64,000 nt of DNA from Ananas comosus. Its lineage: Eukaryota > Streptophyta > Magnoliopsida > Poales > Bromeliaceae. The notes beneath the pieces are model-generated. The model did not search any database. It was not told where the DNA came from and saw nothing but the letters and a program-made list of their open reading frames with translations. Below, in pieces: positions 12,501 to 22,425 of the stretch (position 1 is its first letter; each line of letters opens with the position of its first letter). The stretch spans positions 9,471,764 through 9,535,763 of the forward strand of contig NC_033629.1 in NCBI RefSeq assembly GCF_001540865.1, written 5' to 3'. A program made the position numbers and the translations under genes.

Positions 12501-15500
12501 GTTGCGAACATCCTCACCGTGCATCCCTGTTCTAAACCCATGCCTACCTGTAGCAGTGGTTTTTCCAGATAGGAAAGCAATGTCCTTATATGCAGGGAAG
12601 GTTTTGTCCCTACACCTTGAATAAGCTAGATTTTCCTGCCAAAAAAGTATGCCACAATGGTGATGTCACAATATTATTATCATATTATTTAAAATTTTAT
12701 TTAAAAGAATGGTTAAATAACATACCGCTACTACAGCGTCCCAATCACTCGGATCCCCAGCTGTCGGAATGTTACGATCATAATCCCATCCCAATCCACT
12801 CTTGTTAGCCAACGTTTGGTACATAATGAATTGCCGCTTCAACACTTTCAAACGATTTTGAAGATAGTTTTTGCCAAAATTCACTTTAGTTCGCGCATTA
12901 AAGTCATGAACAATTCTTGTCCAAGCCAGTGTAGTGAAACTTCCATTTACAAATTACTAAGAACATGTTCTTCAGTCATCAAGTTTAGCATAGCAGAATC
13001 CATGACCTCTGTCCAATTTCCAGATCGTACTTTGGTTTTCGATGTTTCATGACCGTGGCTTTCGATGCTTTGGCTTTCGGTTGATGCAATTTCAATGATG
13101 TTATAATTTTTCCTTACCACACAATTTGGGACTGTGTTTTGCGAGGCCATCTGAAGGGGACACATATGCATAGAAGAAGAAATTAAGAAGTTGTCAAAGA
13201 GTATATATTATATTATGCCAACATGGCTCAGGAGAAAGATGGTAATAATGATTTCATGGTGGCTGCAATGCTATTAATAGCTTACCACCCAAACCATGAA
13301 ATTCTTGCCTCTCACCTAAGGTTTAAAGTGCCGTGGCACGGGGGCGTGCCGCTACGTCCTTGGCACGGTACGGCACGGGCACGCTTGCGTGCCGACACGT
13401 GGCACGCTTGCATGCCGACAGATACGCACGACCTCCTACTGGCACGCTTTGGCACGAATTTATTTAAGTTTTTTTGGTTCCAGTAAGCTTTTATAATGTT
13501 ATTTTGAAAGATTTAGGCAAGTTATTATTAATTTTTGCTATGTATAGCTTATTATACTCATCAATTAACATGCATGTAAGCATTTTGTATATAAAGTACA
13601 ACTATACCTGATGTAGAATATAAATTAAAATTCTTTTGTTTTTATTTTTTTTTATTTGAAAAGTACAACTATACTTGCTGTAACAATTGAAAATTCTTTT
13701 GTTTTTAATTTTTTTGTAATTTAAAAAATTATAACAGATAAAATGATAGAAAATTTTATTTTTTTTAAAAACGTTCAAAATCTATATATTGATTCGATTA
13801 GGAAGTATATAATAACTAGAACAACGAGAATAGTACCGCAATTACATCCATATTTTTTTATTCTTTTACAAAATATCTAATCAAAATTTGTTTAGGAAAT
13901 CAATTTTTGTTCCCCTGATTCATCGAAAACTTCGCGGTGCGACAAATTTTGACAAAATAATTTGCGAAGAAAAAATGGATGTCTGTGGTGGAAGCGGAGG
14001 GCTCGGGCCGACAGGCCCGAGCCCGTAGCCCACCACTGACATCCGAGGGGGTGCGGGGGCTTCGCCCCCGCAGTAGGATCGGATTTATCAACTAAAAATT
14101 TACTTTTATATTGTTAAATAAGAAGTTAAATTATAATTTTAATTTAACAAAAGAAAAGAAAAAGTCAAAAGAAAAAGCAAAAGGCAAAAAAAAAAAAAGG
14201 CATCAGCCAAAAAGAAAAAAAAAGTTGACAAAAAGACAACACAATGTCAAAAACATAAAAGAAAAGTGAACAAAAGACAATATAGATGGCCGGGCGAAGG
14301 CTCTGTATCCCAGAGAACAAAAAAAAAACAAAAGCGAAAAAAAAAACAAAAAAAAAAGTTGGCACGGGGCGGCACTGTGCCGCGGCACATGCACCCGTGC
14401 CGCTATGTCTCGAGCGGCACGGGGCATGTGCCGAGGCACATGGGGGGGGGTCCGAGACCCCCCCTGTGCCGTGCCCCCTTCTTGGGGGCACGGCACGGCA
14501 CGCCCCGTGCCGCACGGCACGGGGCGGCACTGCTATCCTTGCTCTCACCCGTCCATCATTGCCTAATTTATTAAATCACAAGCAACATGTTACTAAACAC
14601 ATTGGTCTAATGCCATGCTTCCAAGCCACAAAACATCCGATTCCACCATGCATCATTGCTAATATGTTAATTACATCGGAATCCATATCAGGAGCCATAT
14701 ACACTAGTAATTGAGTAAAGGCAGTTACTTAAGCCAAAAAGGATTTGAGAAGCTCACCTCTGCAGGCTCGAAGATGATGAATAATAGTAAGTATTTGGAG
14801 CGCAGTTAAGAAAGTTAAGTGTTACGCAAGCCTCAATAGTTCTCGAGAATAGTTTGCATCTTAGCACAGAGACATATATATAAGGGGAAGAAGGCAACTT
14901 ACTTGTTTTAGGTGGAAGGAGGTAAATAATAATAATGGAGGGACTTGACAAGTCGATGCAATTGCAATATTTGGAGATGTAAAAACTTGCAACCGAAGCA
15001 ATCGCCTCAATTAATTACAGGGAACTGAGCTTTAGCCAAACTGTTCTTGAGAAGGAGAGACTGCTGGAAATCTAAGCTCTCCAATTAATAGAGGATTTGG
15101 AGAAGAGAAGAAGATCGACGAGGCCTCCAAGGTGACTTGACAATGCGCAACAACAGCACCCAAGGAGGGTCTAATTTGCACTTGAGGGAGATCACCTCAA
15201 TTTATTGAAGATCTGCAAAGTGAATCGTGGATCGCCCAGCTATTGATGAGAAGGGGTGGCAAGTAGAGAAAAATCCCTCGCAGTAAATACTAGATTTCAG
15301 ATGGAGATGAAGGGTAGGTCGAATATGGAGTTAATATGAAAGAGAATAAAATCAGCGGCGGGGAAGAAGATGGTATAAAGAAGAGGTGGGATTAGGTGAG
15401 AGAATGGAGTAATGAGGGAGGTTGAAGAGGGAGGTTAAGGAGGAAGAACAAGTCTCTGGTAAAAGACGAAGTTGAAGAAGAAATAGTGAGGTAGCTGGGC

Positions 15501-18500
15501 AAAAAGTAAAAGGGTGTTAGTTATGAGGCCCTTGAACCGAGAGCCTTTTGCTTTGTTTAATATAAATAAAATAATCTATTACTTACCCCTGCCCCTGATA
15601 AACCCCATGAAAAAATCCTATTCTAGGGGTGGCGAAGTATAAACTTAATGGGTTATTCCATTAAAAATAGGAATAACCCGCTTTGACCAGAATAAAATAT
15701 TCCTATCAAATTTTTTTTTGTTTGGTAGAATAATAAGAATAAACAGATTTATACCCTAGTTATCCTCTTTCCAAACACAGCCTAAGGAGGCGCTGGTGTG
15801 GACCACTAGCTATCTCAACGACATGTCGTGATATCCCCATGCTGCATAAAGAAGCAAAAGTTTCTAATTGGATCTTCTGTTTTCCATGCTTACTTTTGTT
15901 TCTACTTGAAACGTTCTATGCTTGAACATATATGTAAGTTTTCTGCTACTACTAGAATCTTTGGAATTTTTGATTGTAGCTTCTGCTTCTCTATCAGAGA
16001 AGCTATTCCAGAAATCAAACCAAAGAGGTACTATGTCAGAGGGATATAGGTTTCTAAATTTAATTCTTGTATTATCTCTTTTGTTTAGAATATCTTGTTC
16101 TTATTTCTTTGGCGGGCTCAGCTGTGTGCAGACTGGTGATGAGATCACAAGATGGGAGAGAGCTCAGATCTTTCAGATTTGAGGACGAAGCCCCTGGGTA
16201 AAATTGCATATTATTTCTTTTTGTTGTACTGATGATGGTAATAATAAGTTGATTTTCTGAATATTTTAGCTGAAAACCTGAAATAATTTTGGACTGCCTC
16301 CAGCTTAGTTCAATTAATACAGCTCCTAAACTATTTTATTTTTTCTGGAATTGGAGGACCTTAAAAGTATTGTTACCTCTAAACAAAATATTCTCTTTCT
16401 TGACAAAATATTTTTATAACTTTTTGACAAACCAGTATGTCTGATAGAGTTCGACTGAAATTCAAAACTTAGTTAGCTGAGAGGCTCAAACCTAAAATAT
16501 TTTAACCATGTAGTTACCGAATATGTACCTAATATGTTTCAACCTTCAAGCTATCTGATGCTAATCTTTGACAGGCAAGAAGTGCGGGCAGTAGAAAGGA
16601 GAGTTCTTCTGGAGACTCTAGCCGGGAAATTACCTCCAAACACAATATCCTTTTCTTCACGATTGAGATCGATTGCATGGCAAGGGAAAGATGGTACTCT
16701 TCTGGAACTAGATGATGGTCGCCAAGTACTTGCTAAGGTATTTTAAAATAACTTAACATGTTTTCCGTTTTGTTTGTAATGCCTAGGTAATTATATTTGC
16801 ATGGTTGATTTCTTGCTTTTCCTTTGCCACATATAGTGGATATTTTATATCCCATACGCAACATTTACGCACAATTGTTTATTATCTTCTCCTCTAGGAG
16901 CTGGTTAATTACAAGTTCTAATCTCCTTCTATGTAGAAGCAGATTAACTTACAAATGTTTCAGCAATCTTAAGAGAGTTTATAAATAAGGAAATTGTAGT
17001 GTTGTGTTACTGTATCACTGATTGATCCAAGGGACTAATGTTTTGAGAGTAAAAAAGAGATAAGAGGTACGAGGATTAATAAAACCTGTACATATAAGAG
17101 AGAGGCTGCATGGAAATAAAAACATGAGGATGCTTTATTAAAAATCAAGATGGCTTCATGATTTTCCATGAAATCCCAATTTACAACAAATAATACTGGA
17201 TATTAGATATTAGATGTAGTGGCTGCATCAGCCTCTCTACAAACTATTCTCGATTTTGACCATGCTATGCATCAATCTAGTAGCTTACCTACTGTCTACT
17301 GAGGGCTTTTTTATAAAATAACCTTTTAAAATTTTGTTATTTGTGAAATAACCCTGCCAAAATTATATTTAAAAAACTAAACTCTTAAAGACGGTGAATA
17401 ATTCACCGTTTTCATAAAGAACCTAATTTCTCAGAAAAGTGGTGAATGATTCACCGCCTTTCACTTATTTATTATTTTTTTCTATAATCCTAACAACCAT
17501 ATAAATATTTCAACAAATCACATATAATTTTAACAACCTGAAAATTCTAATAATCTATCCATACAATCCTAACAATTAAAAAGATCCCAATAATCTATCC
17601 ATACAATCATAATAATCAAACATCACATATAATCTTAGCAATTTGAAATCCTAATAATATATCCATATAATCCTAACAATCAAAAAAATTTAATAATCTA
17701 TCCATACAATTTTAGCAATCAAACAAAAATTCTAATATTCCACACACAATCCTAACAACCTCACTTTTTTTTATTTCCCGTATAATCTACGTACAATTTT
17801 AACAACCTCATTTTTTTTCTCTTTTCCAAAAAATTATGAAGAAGACGGTGAATGATTCACCACCTTTAAAAGAACTTAGATACTTTCAGAATGCGGTGAA
17901 TGATTCACCGCGTTTTGAGAGTTAATTTATCAAATACAAATTTGATAAGGTTATTTTGCAAATTATAAAATTTTAGATGGTTATTTTGTAAAAAAGTCCG
18001 TCTACTGATCCTTATCATTCTTCTCTACTTAACATGCATATGATGCAGTGTATAGTGTATTAAGCAGTAATCTCGAATGGTTCTCTTAACATATGATGAG
18101 CATATGCATAAATCAACGACACTTGTGTACATATCATGTATGTGCATCTTTTCTGCATTTATGTGTTTGTTCCCCATTCTTTCTTAAGGCTTCTCTAATT
18201 CAACTGGAGTTTTTATAGAAGTGCTATTTGAGTAGAGCTGTTCATTATAATAAAATGTCGTTTTTCAAAAATCCTTTCCTCCGACAGCTTCTCGTTGCTA
18301 TAAAAACAAAAGCTTAAAATTGGTGCTTCTTTGAACCCAGAAGCGCATCGTGGCTTTTTGCACCAGCAAAAGCTATGGGCTCTTGTTCCTTATTGCCCAA
18401 TTGCTTCTTTCTTGGAGAGAAGTTATTCTAGAAGTTGGGCCAAAGCAGCTCTTAATCTTAATCACACACAAAATCTTTTTGAAGCAAGTTTGAAATTTAC

Positions 18501-20185
18501 TCAATCTATCATGTTATTTTACCGAAATCCTCTGCTACAGATTGTGATTGGCTGTGATGGTGTCAACTCACCAATAGCAAAGTGGATGGGGTTTCCCGAG
18601 CCTAAGTATGTGGGACACTGTGCTTTTCGTGGTCTTGGGCAATATCCTGAAGGCCAACCATATGAGTCAAAGGTGAACTACATCTATGGAAGGGGCCTCC
18701 GTGCAGGCTTTGTTCCGGTTTCTCCTACTAAAGTTTATTGGTTCATCTGCTTCAACAGCCAATCTCCAGGTCTCTCTATCTATTCCTTGATATGTGGCTT
18801 TACTATTTGCTTGAATATCAGTTGTGTATTTCATCTTTTATAGATAGAATGCAGTTGACTTTAAATAGGGATAGAATTGAATCTTGTCAGGTTTGTCTTT
18901 CCTTTAACATTAAAGCACTTTGCAGACTACCATCTGAAATTTGAAAAGTAAAAAAAACTGCATGAACATTTGGTTTCTGTGCTGATCTCTGTTTATTTTC
19001 ATTAATAGCGATTAATTACATTACAGCCAAAAAAAGTTGAAACTAATTTAAACTCATCTAGGTACTTAAAAGAAAAAGGGTAAATATTTGAACCTTTATG
19101 GGTTACATGACGAGCATGCTCTAAAGGTAGTTACAAAATCGACGGAAATTAGGGTTGGATGGTTTGAATATATGGATAATTTGCTTCTGTAATTTTTTAA
19201 CCTTTTATCTTCATATTGTGATTTAGCATGTGGCCTTCCGCTACAGGTTATGAAGTTGTCGATGAGGCTAAAATTAAACTAAAAATTAACATCTATTGTC
19301 TTGTGTAAGGCATGTACTTGCTGTTGAAATCTTAGGATATATTATGTCTTGGTGAGTTAAAGTGCTCTCTTGTTTGGCCCGTCGGGAGACTCGAGAAAAG
19401 TGCTATCTGAAAAATACAATTCGACGAAGCACTAATGGTTTCTCATAATCATCCTCCAGTAACTTTTCGCTGTAGTAACATCAGAAGCTTCAGTTTGAAG
19501 TTTCAATTTAGTAATCTCAAAAGCTTGTTTAAGGTCTTTGTTGTAATAAAAGCTTCAGAAACTTAGTGTTGCTGTTTTGTAAAGAAGCTGTTTCAAAGGT
19601 TAGTTAACTGAATTTTTTGATCCAACATTCCAAATAGGACCGAGAACAACTGATCCATCAGCCCTCAAGAAAGAGGCCTTGGATCTTGTTCAAACCTGGC
19701 CGCAGGAGCTCCTCGACATCATGCGCAACACCCCCGATGACACCGTCGTCAAGACCCCGCTTGTCGACCGCTGGCTCTGGCCAGGCCTCAGCCCGCCGCC
19801 AGTTGCAGCAGCTTTGAACGGCAGTAGCAGTGCGGTGGCGGTGGTAGTCGGGGATGCGTGGCACCCCATGACGCCCAACCTCGGCCAGGGCGCGTGCTGC
19901 GCTCTAGAAGATGCCGTTGTCCTTGCTGGAAAGCTTGCACCGGCACTAACAGGCAGCAGAGGAGCAGTGGTGGCAGCACTGGGGGAGTATGCGCAGGAGC
20001 GTTGGGCGAGGGTGTTTCCCTTAACGGCGCGCGCCAGCCTTGTCGGATCTTTGCTGCAGTGGGAGGATCCAATAGTGTGTGCTTTTAGGAATGAGGTAAT
20101 GATTCCCAGGTTAGTTCGATTGGGGCCATTCCTGGAGCACACAAACTTTGAGTGTGAGCTGTTGGAGCCCATTGCGTCCAATTGA
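6595..20185 (+). CDS. FAD-dependent monooxygenase, CTF2/MO1 type, copy 1
   Basis: Five exons: 6595-6995, 16132-16197, 16575-16737, 18541-18769, 19638-20185. All junctions are GT-AG and the frame is kept, giving 468 aa. Residues 1-50 are Ser/Arg-rich and look like a plastid transit peptide. A Lys/Glu run (about 54-66) precedes the FAD Rossmann motif VIVGGGIAGLATA (about 68-80). GCDGVNSP (about 214) and GDAWHPMTPNLGQG (about 358-371) are the two FAD-contacting motifs of class A flavin monooxygenases. The family uses FAD, NAD(P)H and oxygen to hydroxylate an aromatic or terpenoid-like substrate; the substrate is unknown here. The start at 6595 matches copy 2. Intron 1 is 9.1 kb because it holds a complete Harbinger element, and intron 3 holds a MULE element. 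Nothing in the exons is broken, but expression could be affected by the long intron. Confidence 0.9.
8543..9921 (-). pseudogene. Harbinger (HARBI1-like) DDE transposase, two nonsense codons
   Basis: Reconstructed exons on the minus strand: 9921-9355, 9267-9044 and 8970-8543, with GT-AG junctions that keep one frame. The N-terminal part resembles the plant PIF helix-turn-helix region (RPFTGHQLIMDIL, then LGIFLFVVGHG). The DDE_Tnp_4 core follows: IGAIDGMHIP with the first Asp, GWEGSAADMRVL with the second, and NVVEKAFGILKKRF with the Glu; all three catalytic residues remain. Two in-frame TGA codons interrupt it, at 9438-9436 (before DYIQLPS) and 9203-9201 (between KQP and YRCRKG). The likely start is the Met of MSEIINRR at 9894. 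The protein normally cuts and pastes the element in the nucleus together with the Myb-like partner. Confidence 0.88.
10038..11275. repeat. Dispersed ~40-bp repeats between the two Harbinger genes
   Basis: A unit of the form 'ggtggc.gca(ga)..actgcctccctacc' recurs at about 10038-10080, 10147-10187, 11146-11188 and 11233-11275, all in the same orientation. A partial copy ('atggtggctgtag') lies near 10340. Spacing is irregular. They lie inside the transposon between transposase and Myb-like gene. Possible roles are transposase or Myb-partner binding sites or promoter repeats; the sequence alone does not decide. The rest of the interval is AT-rich and shows no gene. Confidence 0.5.
11883..13150 (-). 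pseudogene. Harbinger ORF1, Myb/SANT-like DNA-binding protein, frameshifted
   Basis: Two exons on the minus strand: 13150-12726 and 12635-11883. Segments in order are RSGNWTEVMDSAMLNLM (start of the SANT-like domain), TTLAWTRIVHDFNARTKV, NRLKVLKRQF, then GLGWDYDRNIPTAGDPSDWDAVVA. After the intron come NLAYSRCRDKTFPAYKDIAF and a Ser/Thr/Pro-rich tail with KRRRLSSPSHKT. This is the Myb_DNA-bind_3 architecture of the PIF/Harbinger accessory protein, which binds the element ends and imports the transposase. Between EEHVLSNL (stop at 12947) and the next block the frame shifts by one base, so the coding sequence is broken unless a small intron is used there. The C-terminal Ser-rich region is otherwise open to its stop. 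Confidence 0.78.
13317..14541. mobile_element. hAT-like non-autonomous element nested inside the Harbinger transposon
   Basis: An 8-bp direct duplication, CTCTCACC, brackets it (13309-13316 and 14542-14549), the size made by hAT transposases. The ends are TAAGGTTTAAAGTGCCG and, as reverse complement of the right end, CAAGGATAGCAGTGCCG. Both sub-terminal regions are crowded with GTGCCG/CGGCAC motifs, on both strands, as expected for binding sites of a hAT transposase. The interior is AT-rich with a GC-rich double hairpin at 13981-14084. No transposase is encoded. Apparent reading frames rich in Arg, His and Pro here come from the GTGCCG repeats. Confidence 0.8.
13981..14084. repeat. Pair of compound GC-rich hairpins
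   Basis: Hairpin 1 has an outer stem of 11 bp with one mismatch (13981-13991 with 14030-14040) and a perfect inner 11-bp stem, GGGCTCGGGCC, with loop GACA (13999-14024). Hairpin 2 has an outer 6-bp stem (14041-14046 with 14079-14084) and an inner 9-bp stem, TGCGGGGGC, with loop TTC (14052-14072). They abut without spacer and contrast sharply with the AT-rich neighbourhood. Their function is unknown. Confidence 0.8.
17303..17999. mobile_element. MULE-type non-autonomous element in intron 3 of monooxygenase copy 1
   Basis: A perfect 9-bp duplication GTCTACTGA flanks it (17294-17302 and 18000-18008). The ends are GGGCTTTTTTATAAAATAAC and, as reverse complement of the right end, GGACTTTTTTACAAAATAAC. 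Copy 2 has the uninterrupted site near 37450 ('tactgtctactgg'), so the 697-bp insertion came after the gene duplication. The interior has several GGTGAATGATTCACC-type palindromes and an array of 'aatctatccatacaatcctaac' repeats. The palindromes recur in the smaller element at 49945-50212. Confidence 0.92.
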
Positions 20186-20830
20186 AGCCACGGATAATTT
20201 CATATTCAAGGGAGGTAAAGATGAACACACACTATTTGAGTTATAACCCATTTTTAAGATGATGAATACTCGAACTTTCAAATTTGGTACCCATAGTTTT
20301 CGTAATTGTGAATTCAGTGACCCTCCATCCTCTCCATCAGGTACTGCAGGGGCGATTTGGTTGGTTCTACTTGCAAGCACCAAGCAAAATACTATGTAAT
20401 CATCAATATGTACAGCAGAAGATGCAACACTTGTATTTAAAGTCTTGTTTCGATGTCAGAATAAGGCATCTAAGAATAATTTATTGAATACAAAAGATTT
20501 TCTTGTATGATTGGATGCTAGAAATTTGACTTCAAATTTTGGTATCCGTATCTTTGTTGGATTTATTGTAGATATTTGATTTCGTTTTTCATCTCCTAAC
20601 TATTTCGTAATTCTAAGATAAATTAAAGAGATATATCGAATAAAATGTTTATGCATCTAAATAGTAAGATAAATTCATCCTGTATGCTCATAGGTAGCTT
20701 GTATTATAATTACCATTTTCTGGATTTTGATGATGTAGTTGCACATAACTTTGGAATGTCTAAAAAATGGTCAAGTTCAAATAACATAAGTGTAATAGTG
20801 AATAGTATTACACTCTTTGAACCGTAAATC

Positions 20831-21551
20831 TGTGACATCCTAATAGTCCCACATCGGATGAGAATGAGATTGTCATTGGATTTATAAGAGAGTTAGACAT
20901 TAGTAATAATAACTAGGTTTAAGCATTTTGGGCCGGTGGTTTAGACCCAACGAGTTATTATTGTTAGCAGGTTGAGTCGTTACATTTGGTATCAAAACTA
21001 GTTCATACATTTGGTATCAAAACCAGTTCATCAGCCGGAAGTGTGAGATGAGTCTTGGCTGAGGCAAAGTCGGTGATTAACAGGCTAAGTTAGTGATCTT
21101 GATCTCACATCGCCTGGTTTCTTAACGGGGGGAGTCTTACATCGTCTGGTGATCTTGGGTTGTGTGTGATTGGACTGACGAGGACGTCAGTTTCTTAACG
21201 GGGGGAGTCTGTGACACTACACTCCAATAGTCCCACATCGGATGGGAATGTAGTTGTCATTGGGTTTATAAGAGAGTTAGAAACTAGTAATAATAACTAG
21301 ACTTAAGTATTTATAGTCCAATAGTCCCACATCGAATGAGAATATGATTGTCATTGGGTTTATAAGAGAGTTAGAAGCTAGTAATAATAATAACTAGACT
21401 TAAGTATTTATAGTCCCACATTGGATGGGAATGAGATTGTCATTGGGTTTATAAGAGAGTTAGAAACTAACAAGGATAATTAGACTTAAGTATTTTAGGT
21501 CGGTGGTTTAGGCCCAACGAGTTATTATTGCTAGCGAGCTGAGTTGTTATA
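20831..21551 (+). mobile_element. TRIM-type miniature LTR retrotransposon, complete, with 5-bp TSD
   Basis: TSD AAATC at 20826-20830 and 21552-21556. LTR1 (20831-20984) starts TGTGACATCC and ends GTCGTTACA. A primer-binding site, TTTGGTATCAAAACTAG, follows at once at 20985 and is repeated 25 bp on. A polypurine tract, AACGGGGGGAG, lies just before LTR2, which starts TGTGACACTA at 21210. LTR2 (21210-21551) is longer because its first part ('tagtcccacatcgga..agagttag') is present three times in tandem. There is no gag or pol, so any movement relied on other elements. It lies downstream of monooxygenase copy 1 and is absent from the matching place near 40.26 kb. Confidence 0.88.
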
Positions 21552-21556
21552 AAATC

Positions 21557-22388
21557 TAATTACAATCTAAGAATTGAGATAAAATAATGGCAACTTCTTA
21601 GTTCTATATTAAAATTAAAATACTTTTCTACTCCATAGAATGTGACACCATTTACTAGCCTTGGATGTGACACCACTTCCTTACTCTACACTTTATTCTT
21701 TTTTATTTTATTTTATTTTAGGTTTCGAGCATGAAAGTTTACATAATCATTTTTATCTTATACTTAGGTATAAGGTTTGTTATTGTAATTATTTACATTA
21801 ACTTAATTTTATGTGCACATTAAACATTCACTTTGTCAAAAGTGTGAAAGCATATAAAAATGTTTAACAGTAAAATATATTATAAAGGGATTATTACTAT
21901 AATTGGCCCTTAAACTTTACTTTGTTAATAATTTCTTAAAAATTTTATTTATTTTAATGCATGTGAATTGTTGCAGTTAATTAAATTTTGAATTTTTTAA
22001 TAAAATTAAATTGCAGTGTATTAAAATCAATTGTAACCATCCAAAAGCATCGAAAGAAATAAAATGTTGATACTTTTTTACCTAAATATTATCAGTTTGT
22101 TATATAAATTATTTTTCTTTAAAAAATTTGCTTATATTAAAAATTATCAACCGAACTGTGCATTTCGTACAAAGTCGTCTCAATTAGTAAAGAAAAACTG
22201 ATTACATAGCCAAAGCTACTGCAATCATGTCACATCTTATGAAGTAGAAAGTGTATTTTAACAAACAAACAAAAAAGTTGTCGATTGTTTCATCCCAATC
22301 CTTATATTGTAGTCAGATCTACGGTTTAAAAAGAGTGTAATACTATACACTATAACATTTATATTATTTGAACTTGACTCCTGAAAAA

Positions 22389-22425
<37 letters not shown>

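Larger units (their letters stand above)
7807..15782 (-). mobile_element. PIF/Harbinger transposon, full length, in intron 1 of monooxygenase copy 1
   Basis: Terminal inverted repeats GGCTGCGTTTGGAAA (7807-7821) and, as reverse complement of the right end, GGCTGTGTTTGGAAA match at 14 of 15 positions. A TAA target duplication lies at 7804-7806 and 15783-15785. The paralogous site in copy 2 (around 35830, 'aaccttgaggagg') is empty, so the 7,976-bp insertion is defined to the base and post-dates the duplication. Both genes typical of the superfamily are present on the minus strand: a DDE transposase (8543-9921) and a Myb/SANT-like protein (11883-13150). Both are mutated, so the element is probably immobile now. 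A 1,225-bp hAT-like element is nested inside. Confidence 0.92.

Noticed and set aside
14165..14714. Overlapping open frames on both strands with Arg, His, Pro and Cys
   Set aside because: They arise from the GTGCCG/CGGCAC repeats and A/T runs of the nested hAT-like element; no domain or splice logic.
17395..17910. GGTGAATGATTCACC palindromes considered as operator or transcription-factor sites for the monooxygenase
   Set aside because: They belong to the inserted MULE element and recur in another element of the same type in RABD2, so they are not gene-specific.
18190..18450. Possible extra exon between exons 3 and 4 of the monooxygenases
   Set aside because: The stretch is conserved in both copies but is part of a repeat with inverted 'agaagc/gcttct' motifs. 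Exon 3 joins exon 4 in frame (AK|IVIGCDG) as expected for the family.
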